A stretch of DNA of 64,000 nt from Pisaster brevispinus (lineage: Eukaryota > Echinodermata > Asteroidea > Forcipulatida > Asteriidae). The stretch spans positions 1,967,001 to 2,031,000 of the forward strand of contig JAMKCF010000012.1 in assembly GCA_023634235.1 (NCBI GenBank). The letters run 5' to 3'. A program made the position numbers and the translations under genes. Of the stretch, positions 48,480 to 60,442 are shown in pieces. Within the stretch, counting starts at the first letter, position 1; each line of letters opens with the position of its first letter. The notes beneath the pieces are model-generated. The model saw only the letters and a program-made list of their open reading frames with translations, made no database searches and was not told the origin of the DNA.

Positions 48480-48545
48480 TTTTTTATGAAACTTGCGCAT
48501 ATGAATAAATTATTAGATTAGATTAGATTAGATTAGAATTATTTA
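48480..48545 (+). repeat. ATTAG tandem and A/T-rich tail
   Basis: The sequence gaataaattattagattaga, continued by further gattag units, looks like the 3' tail of a LINE or a polyadenylated insertion inside the THAP element. Confidence 0.45.
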
Positions 48546-49068
48546 TTCAGCCAACGTTAAAAAGTTAAAACCAAAAACATCGGAAATTGTAGTGCAACTC
48601 GAGCCCACCGTGTTTTTAAGGACTATTCTCCATGTTCATCTTCAGTGCGTTACCACCAGCACGTGACTTTTTAGCGCGTCCATGAAGAACCAGGAATTTT
48701 TGTGTACGGCTTATGGCGCGTATGTACGCGCGGCCGATCTAGGTATTATATTTTATATCTATGCCAGCATGACGGACAGGAGACGCGCGTGTATGTGTGC
48801 TGCGCGTTGTGCAATGGGTCTATAGCAACATTTTAATGATGCGCGCGCGTTTGACGCAGTGACTTACTAGCAGAGTTGCGTCTGCGTTTCGTACGGATGC
48901 GTGCAGCAAAATTGATTTGAAAAACGTGTGCATATTATGTGTAACCTAAAAAGCAGTCTTCCGCGCGCACTGCACAGTGGATAACAAGTTCGACCGTTAC
49001 AACAAAGAGGGGATGTCCATCGAATTCTTGGACCACATTTCAGATCAGCAGAAACAAATCACCATAAA

Positions 49069-52000
49069 ATGAAAATAAAACAAGGAATACTCCAGTTTCT
49101 CCACCTCGACAAGACATACAGCATGCTGTCTGGTAAAAATGTATTCATTCTTCAGGAATACTTTAAGCTGTTGGATGTACACAACGAAATGTCTATAAAT
49201 GGTAAGCAAACTGTAGCCTCGGTTGGACGCAGTCTCTGTTGCACTGCAACGGAGGAGTCCAACGTGGGCTACCAGCTTTCGCAGACTTGGAAATCGGGCC
49301 GTCGATGTGGTAACCTTTCGTCAAGACATTCATGGCAGTAGTTTAGCTGCGAGGCGACCGGGAGGGGAGACTACAGTCGCTTCGCAAGCCAAACAAGGGG
49401 TCTCTCTATATTGCTATTTCTCCACTTTGTCATTTGACAGCACTTCACCAGAATATGTTTTTTGGTTCCGGTGAAATCTTTATAATTGGTGATGAGCTTA
49501 CGGATTGAAACTCAATTTATTTTTTCCTCTGACGATTGCCAATTCTGTTCAGTAAAAGGTGTCCACAACATTGGGTAGATTGAAAGCATGAATGTTCACA
49601 GATTTTGCACGTACTTACATCCATGGTATACTCTATAATATAGTGATGCCATGGTGAAGAACTTCTCTTGGAGAATTTTTACTTTTAGTCAAATGCTTAA
49701 GCTTTTGAGAAACGAATAAACCGATTAGCTATGATCTCGCGTGTCTAAAAACCCGATGTTTAAAAACAGTGAAAGCAAAAGTGTGTTTTTTTTGCCACTA
49801 TTTTCTCGTGACTCTCCGATGACCGATTTAGCTTAAACTTGGTTTGCTATTTCGTGTATTTGGGTCAGATAAAGTGCAGATGTTGGCCGCATGCTTTCAG
49901 TTCAATTTATGAGATTCATCTTCAGAAGAGCTAATACTATCAACAACAAAATATTTAATTCGAAGTAAAAAATGACAAGTAATTTCTAGATATTTTTCTT
50001 CTCCTTCTTCTTCTTTTGTTTGTGATTTTTATTTTCAGACATTCAGTTCTACAACTTTCTCCATGCCGTTTCCGATTTAAATAGGGGGCACATCTACAAC
50101 GTCTTCGATATGTTGGACGTGGACGGATCGGGTCGCATAGATTTTGACGAGTTCTACTTGTTGGTTTGCATACTGATTTCGCTCAAGGTAAGTCCTTTGT
50201 CGTGGAGGGCGGTGGTCATTGGGAAAGTTTTTTTAAAAGATAAGAGTAAAATGATACAAACAAAATGTATATATATAAATTAATTTAAAAATAAATAAAT
50301 AAATATTTTAGCGAGGGGTCAAAAAGTGCGCGACACTCAACGGTTGTGCGTCCGCGTGCGCACTAATAAATTGTACATTTTAGTGCCGGTATGTATTGAT
50401 TGCGTCACGAATAAATTAATGCCCGCGTAAGCTTGCGCGCCACGCGTATGTTTAAACACTTCTTACCGTGTTTATATCGCCATTTAAACATGGCCATGTG
50501 ATCAGCTCTCGACCAATCAGAATGGATAAACTGTCTCGGGTATTTATGAATCATGGCTTATAAATCATAAAAATTAAATCATCGAAAAATGTGGTTTATA
50601 AACCATGAAAACTGAAGCATCATAAAACATAAGCCATGAACATTTAAGCACCTTCAAAACATGGTTCATAAACCATCAAAATTTATGCATCATAAAACAT
50701 GGTTAACAAATCATGGTTTAAAAACCATGACTAATTTATACACCTTCAATACAAGCACGCGCTTGAGTTTACATGCATTTAAAGAAACATTTTTGTATAG
50801 CACAATGGGCCTAATTACTATTTAATTTCAGGTTACTCTTCAACTCATTAAATTACAACGCTTCCTGTTAAGCTATGACTGGTTGTCATCATACAGTAGG
50901 CCTAATTGATCACGCAAACAAGGACATTTTACGTGACTTTAGTATATTTAGGTAGGACCATTCCTTAGGGGTGTTCACAAGATTGATTAAATTACTATTT
51001 GGAAACACTAAAGTTGTAATTATCTTTGGTTTGCCGAGTTGTGTCTGATCGGTAGCTAGGTATACACGACGCGTTGGGGTCTTTTACGAAATGAACAATG
51101 AACCAACAAGTTTTTCTTTGATAAAAATGGACCCTACCGAGGTTTTTTTGGAAAAGGAAATAACAGAACAACAATAGCAGGACAACACAAACCAAATCCG
51201 TTACATGTCGTTTGTGTGAGTGAGTAAATGTATACACATTCAAACATGGACTGTGTGTGTGCCCTTACACGCCATCTTTTTGCCACAGCTCAAACTGTTT
51301 TTATTACCAAACAGACACATGGTCAATGACCAGTTTAGCAAAATATGGTACCTGAAAGAGAACAAATCAAGGAGCAGCTTGCCCAAAGAACATTTTACCG
51401 GGCATGGATTCCTTGGCAGCTTGCCACATACAACAGAGGAGGCACCCCGTATCTGCCATAAGTAAGGGCGTGTGCGTGGGCTTACCGGAGCACCCTCGTG
51501 GGGTCTTTTCCAACAATGGAACAATGGACCCCATTCCCCAGGGAATTCTTTGTTCAACCTGGACCCCACAAGAGAATTCTTTGTCCAACCTGGAATAATA
51601 GAGCAACAATAGCTGGACCCCGCAAACCGGATCCGTAAGGTTGGGTGTGTTTGTATTGCCAACCCTCCGAGGACATTTTACAATAGGGACAATAGGTCCT
51701 CACTAGTCGGTTCTTTGTTTTCAGGTGTCCTCACTAGTCATTTGTGTACAAAACCAATGGGGATTGCTTCAATACAGGAACAACAGAAAGTACAATAGGT
51801 GTCATCTAACGTATAGGAGTGCTGTACCTGTGTGTGTGTGTGTGTGTGAGTTTGTTTTCACATTCAAACCGGGGACCTATAACAAAAGAGGACAATAGGG
51901 TCCCCGGTTGGGTAAAGGTCCCCAGTTGGAAATTGTGTACAAAACCAATGGGAGCTGTTGTCAAAAAGTTAGAGTCCAAACAAAAGAGGGACAATAGGAG

Positions 52001-55000
52001 GTCCCCGATTGGAGGTGTTTACACACTTGTGTGTGTGTGTGTGTGTGGTAAACGGGGACGGTGTTTTAAGTTCGCTACACGAAGTGTGGACCTGAGAACA
52101 AAAAAGGTCTACATAATGCAGGGACTTGAAACACTTTGTGGACTTACAAACATCCACACAGTGTTCTTACAATGTTGAAGAATTGGATTTTCACACAAAG
52201 GAATGTCCACACTGGACTGCAACACAGAGCGGTGAATGTCAGGTGTGGTTAGGTGTACACATTCAAACCGGGGCGCCTATAACAAAGGGGACAAGAGATC
52301 CCAGATGGAAAGTATGCACAAAACCCCTGGGAGCTGTTGAGACACGGAAGGATTCCGGTGTGGTAGGAGATTCTGTCTCCGGGTACGAAGAACTGTGTAC
52401 ACATTTGTCTCTAGTGTTAGCGCCCTCTTTTGAATCATCCTCCTTCAGCCCATGTTAGTTTCCCTTATCGGGGACTGAATCTCCTCCGGTGACAGATTTC
52501 CCTAGGACACCGGCCCTAATATTAAATTGGACGAGCGTTTAGTAAAATACAAAAGCAAAATCCACACGACGCCGTCTTAAATATAAAATGATCTCCTGCA
52601 GATGATATCATTTTTAACCCTCCAGTCAACAGCACACAATTCAAATGGCACAACCCAGTCAGTGAATGGCCACAGGTCAACACGAGGCTGACTATACAAC
52701 CGACCCTACAATACCCGATTCCATTAGCCTTAAAAATTACAAAATTTCTCTAATAAAAAGATGATGTAAATATAAAATAATGTTCACAGAGATGAAGAGC
52801 TCTCGGACATTATCCCTCCCAATTGAATTGTATTCGGTGCGCGACCAGAGCCATATAATACAGTTAGACTTGTCATCACTGGACGTGTGGCGGTCCAGTT
52901 CAGTATACTATTATATAAAGCTGGCCGTTGTGAATGATGTGGTTTTAAGACAATGGAAATCAAACAATAATGTCAGCAAGTGCTGACGGCGGTCCTCCTT
53001 TGAGGAAACACATTTCCTAGAATGAACATCTGACATCAAACTTCGAGGTTCGTGAAAAACGCCAGATACAAGCCTTGAAGCAACTGGTGGGATCCAGCCA
53101 GATGTACCTTTGACCTCGCACCCCAGTCACACGTGTACACACGTTACACTTGATTTACATACAAACATGTAATCGCAACAGCAGACGATCAAGTACAGTT
53201 AACTGCTGGTGTATGTAGGCGACAAACTACCTCACTTTGGAGCAGACCAATCTTAACGCAGAAATTGGAAAATTACTGCAAGTTTATCCACTAATATCAT
53301 TGGTCCTTGTGGATAAATATAGGGGACCAGTCTACACATTTCTCTCCTTTTCCAATAAACTCTTTTTTACATTTTTATTCTGAACCCATCTGAGTAGGCA
53401 CGTAAGCATTCCAGTGCCCTAGGGAAATCTACTCCCAGATATTTTGTCCCCTTATGAGAAATTAACATGAGTGGAAGTTCGCTCGTCCCCAGCGCCTTGC
53501 CTTAAAACCAAAGGCGCTGGGATGGGCAAACGTATCAAGCACGCTCATTGGTTAATGCTCAGTCCCATCATGCATGACACTCACACTGCAAGCACTGCAC
53601 GCACGCCGTACTTCCTGAACAAGAATCTGTGCAAGCTGATTAGCCCATCCCAGCGGTCCTGGATAGGCCGCTGGGGCCGAGCGAAGAGTTGAAGGAGGTT
53701 GATTCAAAAGAGGGCGCTATATCAGAAGACGTTTGTACAAAGTTCGCCTAAGTATTGGGGGGGGGGGCACCGAATCTCCTGCCACACCGGCCCTGTGGGG
53801 AGCAGAAGTACAAAACGGAATCTCTTGAGGTTTGACATTTCTCGTTTTAGGATAAGGAAGAGAAGCAGTTTATTTACCGTCATTCCCGCACGGTCTTTGA
53901 ACTTCTAGACGAGGACCGGAGTCACAGCATCTCGGCAGAGGAGTTCTCCGCCTTTGGATTTCTTTTCAACTTCCACGGCAAGGCTGTAAATCAGATCTTC
54001 AAAGATTTCGACATATCAGGTGACGAGGTAAAGGTTTTTGTGTTTGTTTATATTTTAGTTTGTACTTGTGTATCTCTCAAGAAGGTGTGGACTTAAAAAC
54101 AGTGTATATATGAAATGTTCCAACAGGCTGTGCAAGTCTCGCGCGCATTCGAGCTTCCGGGACCATTGGGTTCCCAACCATTTGGGGTTTTATGTGGGCG
54201 AGATTTTGTTTCGTAAATTATTTCAGTTTAACTATTTCAGTTAAATTATTTCAGTTCATGGTCATTTCATGACCATGAACATTATGTACGTTGTTGGGAA
54301 TGTAATACTTAGGGATAAAATATATGAAAGTAAAATCATTTCAACAATCTAACCAAGAAAACCCGAGAATTACACTTGACCTCAACTTCCGGTTACTGCA
54401 AACAATTTAGAATTTTGTGTTCACCTCTGATTACATAACTTATGTTAAAGCTTGTTTTGGATGCGCAATGATAATCGCCAGATGCTGTAATAGACCGTGC
54501 AAGTCTCGCGCGTATTCGAACATTTCTGGGACCACTGTGGTCCCACGTACATTGCTTTAACGCGTTAAAGAAACAAACTCACGCACTTTAACGGATCCCA
54601 ATGTTCGAATACGCGCGAGACTTGCACAGTCTATTGCAACGCGAACCCGTTTCATTGCAGTCTATGATTGTTATGATTGTCTATGATTGACATGCGTCAA
54701 TTTCACGCTAGTTTGACCGTCGCGAATCCGCGCAAGGGTTTAAAAAAAAGTTAAGATAATATAAGCATCTTGTCCTATAGAGTTTTGATTTTTGTATTAT
54801 TATAAAAGCTAAAACTAATTTTATACAAACTGTGATGGGTATTTTTGTTGTTCACATTTTGTCATTAAATACAAATTAATTAAACAAAGATTTGTTTTCA
54901 GAAAACAATCTTCGTAACGTGTTTTCTTGTTCCGATACGCACGAGACTTGCACAGTCTATTATCAGCTGTGGCTACGGCTTGATCGTTACGTCAGTAAGC

Positions 55001-56561
55001 ATTGAAGCATAGGACGTCCATAGCAACATCTTTAGCAACAGCAGTAGCCGTAGCAGCCGCCGCAAATTCAGAAGACGGCCTGAGGAAAAGTTAACAGACA
55101 TTTTTATCTCAGCATTGTACTGCGCCCTCTGTCGGTGATTCATTTAAAATCCTCCAAGGAAGCAAACAGTCTGTATAGGCCCCCTATAAGGGAAAGTACA
55201 TTGTTTAGTACGGTACATTTAGTAATTTATACCCACCCTCACGGTTTCAACACAAACCAAAACAACTGACCTAGGTAAAAAATCAGCAAAGTAAGGGGTC
55301 GGGCTTATATTTTGTCAGTTGATTTTGTGCGCGTCCATATCAGGCTTATTGAAACAATAAAAATATGCAACAACGGTATGTGTTGTTCTGCAGGACTGAA
55401 ACAGGTGAACTTTTTAATGACTTAAGTGACCTCTCAAATTGATTTGTTTTTCATTGTTAAATTTTCAAAATTGATAACAACCAAGTCTATTCGTTGTCTT
55501 ATCACAGCACCGGGTATAACACTGCATGGTAATTGTCAGAGACCAGTCTCTGCACTTTATGCGACCCAACAAAATGTAATAACAAACCTGTGAACGTTTA
55601 ATCTCACTCGCTCATCATTAGCGTCACGAGAAAATAGTGAGATTTCCCATTATATGGTATCACTGCTTTCAACCATCAGATTTTGGGTTCACAAGATCAA
55701 AAACAAACTGTTTTAACTCATTTCTGAAAACTATTCAATTTCAAGCAAAGAAATTTCAAGGGAAGTTTTCCCATCACAACCATCTTAATAGAGCAAAGGC
55801 AGTGAATAGTATTTTCAATCTTAGTTCAGTTCAGCGATACACATAAAAAGATTACGACAAATACATTATGATTATGGAGTAAAACAAAAATAAACAATAA
55901 ACAGCTGTATAAAGGACCAACATAATATTAATAGAGTATGGGGCTGTTTTGATAATCAGAAGCTTGTAGATAACAGCCAAACAAACGAACTAACTCACTA
56001 AACTAACTAAAAAGCCAACAGATACACAAACAAAAGGACAGATAGACATGGGGCATGACAGTAGCTTCACTGACACAAAACACAGATCTGAGATTACACT
56101 ACGGACTCATTAACAAAGAGATTCATTATTAGTTCAAGCTCAAGCCCTTTTCAAACGAGAGCAATTTAGCAAGGGTTCCTTTCTAAGTTTTAGCATGGTT
56201 GCAAAATATTGGACAACATGTTCCTCGTGTGTGAAAGGACAATTTGTACAATCTGTTGACTCCCTCGACCCTTTTTGTGCCCCTGCAATTTTATTTTTAC
56301 TTTTGCCTAACAGCCCCTTCATAATATTATTATTTCTCTTAGGAGTTGGACTATAAAGAATTCAAAATGTTCGCCATGGCCTGCATCGACAAACAAAACG
56401 AGATTGACAGACGTAAACGTGAGAATGTAGAGCGCCGCCGACGTCGAAAGATAGAGAAGGCCAGAAGGAAATTGGAGCGAGTCGAGTTGGGGGAGGAAGG
56501 CAACAGGACGGGCTGGCTAGCCCGAACCCTACCTGCCTGCGATGCATGTATCGTCCAATAA
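49069..56561 (+). CDS. EFCAB9: EFCAB9, CatSper-associated EF-hand Ca2+ sensor
   Basis: Four exons: 49069-49201, 50039-50187, 53851-54027 and 56343-56561, with GT/AG borders and matching phases, giving about 225 residues. The start MKIKQGILQFLHLDKTYSML and the sequences FKLLDVH, YNFLHAVSDL, FDMLDVDGSGRIDFDEFYLL, FIYRHSRTVFELLDEDRS and FKDFDISGDEELDYKEF follow EFCAB9 throughout. Loops at residues 71-82 (DVDGSGRIDFDE) and 148-159 (DISGDEELDYKE) look able to bind Ca2+; 114-125 is plausible. The first (near 38-45) is degenerate. A basic helical tail (KRENVERRRRRKIEKARRK) follows. The protein couples Ca2+ and pH to CatSper channel opening in the sperm flagellum. A polyadenylation signal AATAAA lies at 56928-56933. 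Confidence 0.93.
49216..49264. repeat. Short hairpin with long-TIR-element ends
   Basis: The inverted sequences ggttggacgcagtctctgtt and aacggaggagtccaac lie 15 bp past the donor of EFCAB9 exon 1. They match the outer ends of the element at 10472-13686, so this is a minimal deletion derivative. Confidence 0.6.
50545..50760. repeat. Repeated ATGGTTTATAAACCAT palindromes
   Basis: About 200 bp in EFCAB9 intron 2 contain roughly seven degenerate copies of tggtttataaaccat or cataaaacat(g/a)g spaced 20-50 bp apart. Confidence 0.7.
51040..52350. repeat. Degenerate long-unit repeat with GT runs
   Basis: Units of roughly 150-250 bp in EFCAB9 intron 2 share acaaaagaggacaatagg(gt)cccc, tgtacaaaaccaatgggagc and accggggacctataac blocks, with (GT)n runs at 51829-51850 and 52030-52049. 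ORFs across it follow the repeat and are not genes. Confidence 0.6.
52360..53800. repeat. GGAGATTCTGTCCCC-type element relics in EFCAB9 intron 2
   Basis: A short palindromic copy lies at 52362-52510 (ggagattctgtctccgggta ... gacagatttccctaggacac). A split or larger copy runs from ccctagggaaatctactccc near 53419 to gaatctcctgccacaccggc near 53775. It has no coding potential. Confidence 0.5.
54126..54962. repeat. GTGCAAGTCTCGCGCG element with a nested second copy
   Basis: The outer ends gctgtgcaagtctcgcgcgc and acgagacttgcacagtctat enclose about 840 bp in EFCAB9 intron 3. A complete 147-bp copy of the same family is nested at 54489-54635. Confidence 0.7.
55090..56340. other. Remainder of EFCAB9 intron 3
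   Basis: AT-rich DNA with only short ORFs. I see no domain, tRNA or clear repeat structure apart from the pyrimidine-rich acceptor region at 56325-56342. Confidence 0.4.
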
Positions 56562-56659
56562 TCGACAGACGTGTGCGATTAAAAGTGGTTGAGGGAACTA
56601 CTGTGAACTGTAGAAGTTAATGTTGACAAAAGTGACAGAAAAGGGAGTCATGGCCGGTG

Positions 56660-56860
56660 TTGCATTCAGGAGATTCTGTACTTCCGGAAATTGTATGTGT
56701 GCACATACGGTTAACTGTGAAGAAATTCCGTCTATGGCGCCCTCTTTTGAATCAACTTCTATCAGCCCATGGAACGGACATTGGGTATCACGCGGTATTT
56801 AATACCACGTGATACCCAAATGTCCGTTCCATGGCCGGATTGACTAAGAGATACATTTTT
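56660..56860. repeat. GGAGATTCTGT-type relic and a short palindrome
   Basis: The family block ggagattctgtacttccgga ... gcgccctcttttgaatcaac is followed by a 60-bp palindrome centred near 56797 (catggaacggacatttgggt type, with ggtatttaatacc at its centre). It lies in the presumed EFCAB9 3' untranslated region. Confidence 0.55.
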
Positions 56861-57127
56861 GAAATAATGTAAATCTGTGCATTTTGAAAAGTCTACTTTG
56901 TCCGTTTTTACTTAACCTTTTGGGGCGAATAAAAATCATTGAATGAATGCATAAATATTTTTTTTTCTGCAAGCATGAGTTCTTTCAATTACTTCTTCGA
57001 TCAATGATTGGATGGTTTCTCAATAACTTGGCTGCGTAGAAAATTTTATAGAACCGTTAACAAACAGCTCGAAGGAACCCAAAGAAAGGAGCCTGTAAAG
57101 ATGACGTCTATTGAGTCTACAATCATT

Positions 57128-57290
57128 GGCCCTATTTTATAGAGCTGCTTAAGCACAACAAAAGTATGTTTACCAGAACAAGGTTACCAGCCAAAGTACT
57201 ATGTCACAATGTTCAATCTGTGACTGGTATCCTGCTAATTTTGTTTGCTTATATGAAAGTTTCTCAGTATAACTCTCTGCTTAAAACCCT
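57128..57290. repeat. GGGCCCAATTTCATAGAGC MITE copy
   Basis: The block ggccctattttatagagctg with ggttaccagcc and ggtatcctgc core is typical of the family; the right end is decayed. The stretch 57300-58530 beyond it has short ORFs (85 and 100 codons) without recognisable domains. Confidence 0.6.
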
Positions 57291-58532
57291 TAAATGAGGG
57301 CTGGTGACACCCAGTCATGACACATTATTGTTATTCACTTCACTGTTTTCTCAAAAGTGCAATTCCCTGGGGAGTCAAAGTCCTTGATATTCTAAACTGG
57401 ACTATTCCACAAGAAGGAGGTCATGGTCAACAGACATATTATAATACATATAGACCGATAGCACCTATGTATATACCAAAATCTGGATACCCGCGTTATT
57501 TTGACAGCACACGACTATACCCCCAACGGGCAAAACCCGTGATAACGCAAATGAAACAACATGCAAAGCAATAGCGAGTTTGTGTTTTACGGGTGACAAA
57601 TTCACCAACAGTCTTTTCGGAACAATGTAAAATCAATAACTAGATGCTTTTTCACGTTACTTGTTTACTCTTTCTCTGCTTTTGAAAAACTTTCTCCGAA
57701 ACGAAATACATGTAGAAGGATTTATCCTTTGGTATCTAAAAACATACGTTCGTCACACACATTCCGGCCAAAGAGCGCGTCGCCGGTGCACGTTTTTCGC
57801 GGGCACTAATGACGCATACCGCCTTCAACGTGCTAATGGCGTTACGCAGTTGTTTGTGCATTTGACGCCAGCGTATGCAAGACGTGCCGGGAAGTGTGGA
57901 CAATATTTTTTATATTGTTGTTTCTATGATTATTTTTCGAAAAGTTGTAAAAACGACGTTTAACACTCAGTGACACTATCGCTCACTTATTGAGAAACAG
58001 TTTTTAATTAAAAGGCCGGTACTCCGTCATTTAAAAAAAAATTATCTAACCGTTTTTAAGTTCCACAACTTCACCTAGCCATAGCATGCCAAGGGTTTGA
58101 TTACCATCGGGTGGGTTTTTTTTTTCACTAAAAAAATCCATCAATGACCAGCTCTCCAGGAATTCCCATAGGAATTGTACAGCAATTTCTCAGCCTTGGT
58201 ACTTATTTTTATAACCACTACTGCGTGAAACGAACCACATGGTATTCAGATTGCTTCTTCTCCAGACTCTTGGCTTTGTCCTGGTTGTTTATTTGGATGA
58301 GCAGGATGATGTTGATGTAAGAGATTGTGATGTTCTTGCTGAGTTGTGTAAACAAAGGGTGTTGTTCAAAGAAATGGTTGATTGAGCAGAAGTGGTATAA
58401 ACTTCACAAATACACACATGTGGGCTCATCTCAATATAAATTGTGCTTAAATTGATTTTATTCAGTCAAAAGGGTCTATATCTCTAATGCTTTGGGCAAT
58501 TTAAAAGTGGTTGGGTTCTCCACAAAAGTGTA

Positions 58533-58739
58533 TTACACGGTAAAATCAAACTGTCCCTCAGTAAGTAAGGCATGGTGTCCAAGTGGACAGATTTTGTTGA
58601 CGGTGTAACGCAGGGCGGTTGAACCCCAGGGTTTTGCACAGGGCTCTGGGATGAACTCCTTCAGTTCAGGTTGGTAGTGGACGAATTCCACTGGTCTGAC
58701 CAGCGTTTTGCTATCCAGGTAGGTAAGGTGGAGGGTCAT
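58533..58739 (-). CDS. Terminal exon of an unrecognised gene
   Basis: A strong acceptor (gacctttcag) directly precedes an open frame of 68 codons ending in TAA at 58535-58533. The peptide looks like genuine, well-folded protein: TYLDSKTLVRPVEFVHYQP, EFIPEPCAKPWGSTALRYTV and HALLTEGQFDFTV. The ATG at the exon edge may be internal coding sequence. I do not recognise the family. A small candidate upstream exon reading VWYGGKTHLR lies at 59921-59893 on the same strand, between a pyrimidine-rich acceptor and a weak GTTTCA donor, but I cannot link the two with confidence. Confidence 0.5.
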   Translation of the reverse strand: MTLHLTYLDSKTLVRPVEFVHYQPELKEFIPEPCAKPWGSTALRYTVNKICPLGHHALLTEGQFDFTV

Positions 58740-59454
58740 CTGAAAGGTCTTAATAAATTAAAATCGTTTTTAAACGAACACACAGCTCTAGTTTTTGTTG
58801 TTGTTGTTGATTTACTTTGGACTGAGATGACTTGGGACCAAGATGACTTGAGACCGAGATCATTTGGGACCGAGTTGACCGGTACCTATACCAACCAACC
58901 GCATATGTGGCTGCAGCATTCACGAACGGACACCAACCACCAGAAACCTGATAAACGATTCATGCTCAAATGCAAATGTTTGTATTGTTTTCAAATCAAC
59001 AGCAGGGACATTTAAGATGAAACATTTCACAGGATGCTTACTACGGTTAACCATCGTTATAACCAATAAGCTTTCAGATAGATATTAAACACTTTTTCGG
59101 GGTCATCACCAAAGTCTGACCCTACCCTACAAGTTATTCGAACCTTGTTCCATTATTGCTTCAAATCGACAATTCTCTTTCCGAACCTATAGTTCTTAGA
59201 ATCTATGTACTCATTACATTAATACGAAGAGTTGATGTCAATGAAAACTTCCAAGTTGTTTTTAAAAAAATATTTTAAAGAGAAAAAAAAAACCACCCAC
59301 ACACATTTTGACAAAACGGTGGCAAATTATCTCTGCGCTGATTGACTCACTTTAAAGCACATACCAGCAGTGTCAACCCTGAAAAAACACGGCCATTGAA
59401 AATTGCTTATCGATTTGTGGAAAATGCTCTCGTTCGCCCGTCAGACGCCCTGCA

Positions 59455-59612
59455 GCCGATTTCACGAAACGCAAGGATTAATCCTATCTCGAGTTAGGAC
59501 GAGTAACTAGTCCTAACTTAGGATTAATCTTAAGGTTTACATGTTACAATGCAAGGCTGGGACTCGTCCTAAGTCCTAAGATTAGTCCTAAGTTAGGAAG
59601 AGTTTGGTCCGT
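59455..59612. repeat. Palindromic MITE of TTAGGATTAATCCTAA type
   Basis: The segment starts ccgatttcacgaaacgcaag and is built from inverted taggattaatcct, gtcctaacttagga and gagttaggacgagt blocks. It is a typical fold-back small element. Confidence 0.7.
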
Positions 59613-60004
59613 ATGGAACAACATTTCACCTTTTACACTTTTGAGCATGGTTTTAGAATGGAGGATTTTTAATAACTACCTCCATGCTCAAACTTTGTCT
59701 AGGTAGGATCAGTTTTGCTGGACACCACGAACAGTTACATAATACTTCAGCTTGCAATATAATCTGGAATGTTGGGCTTGTCTCGGACGGTCTTTTAATT
59801 AAACGAGATGGTAAACAGACAGAAACCATGTTGTTGATTGCATCTAGAGAAAGGACAGATCCTTTCTCTATGATTACATGAAACCTTAAATGCGTTTTCC
59901 CTCCATACCACACGCTGTGGGGCCACAGTAAAGCGTTTTGATTGGTCAGTTGCTCATGTATTATACCTGTCAGGTTACAAGACATTCGTTAACTATTGCG
60001 TTGG

Positions 60005-60442
60005 GCAATGTTAGCCGTTTGTCAAGGCCTTCGTGGCTTGGGCAGCTTTGAAAACAGCGGGGCGACTGGAATGGGAGACCAAGCGCGCGAGCCGAGTGGC
60101 GAAGCCACGAGGGCCTTTTCCAACTTGTTTCCGGTTTTTTAAAGGAATTATTCATAAAAAAGAAACGTGCGTTATTCATAACTTGTATGCAAATAAGTAT
60201 CTGTTGATACACACGACGAGACGTTCGCCATTTCGTATATTTGTTATTAATTTGTTAATGTATGCTGACCCGCTGACCCCCGTCGCTTCTGATTGGTTTG
60301 GACTTTTGCTACAGTCGAGATATAAAGAAAAACTTTAGAAACCGCAAACAAGTTGGAAAAGGCCCCCGTGGCTTCGCCACTCGCTTCTCTACGAAGCCGT
60401 CCAAGCCCAGCCACGAAGGCCTTGACAAAAGGCTAGGGCAAT
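60005..60442. mobile_element. ~440-bp element with ~120-bp inverted ends
   Basis: The left arm tttgtcaaggccttcgtggc, continuing with gagggccttttccaacttgt, is mirrored by acaagttggaaaaggccccc and gccacgaaggccttgacaaa on the right. The centre is AT-rich without an ORF of note. Confidence 0.75.

Larger units (their letters stand above)
47098..48824. mobile_element. 1.7-kb inverted-repeat element enclosing a THAP-domain ORF
   Basis: The left arm 47098-47355 and right arm 48652-48824 are inverted copies. The outer ends read TATAGACCCA(C/T)TGCACAACGC and the inner ends share TCACGTGCTGGTGGT. The left arm is longer because a 107-bp hairpin is inserted at 47151-47257. The interior carries the two THAP exons. 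THAP domains are found in host factors and in P-element transposases, so this may be a shrunken P-type transposon. No catalytic transposase region was found. Confidence 0.65.

Noticed and set aside
57317..57963. Two plus-strand ORFs of 85 and 100 codons downstream of EFCAB9.
   Set aside because: No recognisable domain, no splice signals in phase, and no shared composition with the known exons.
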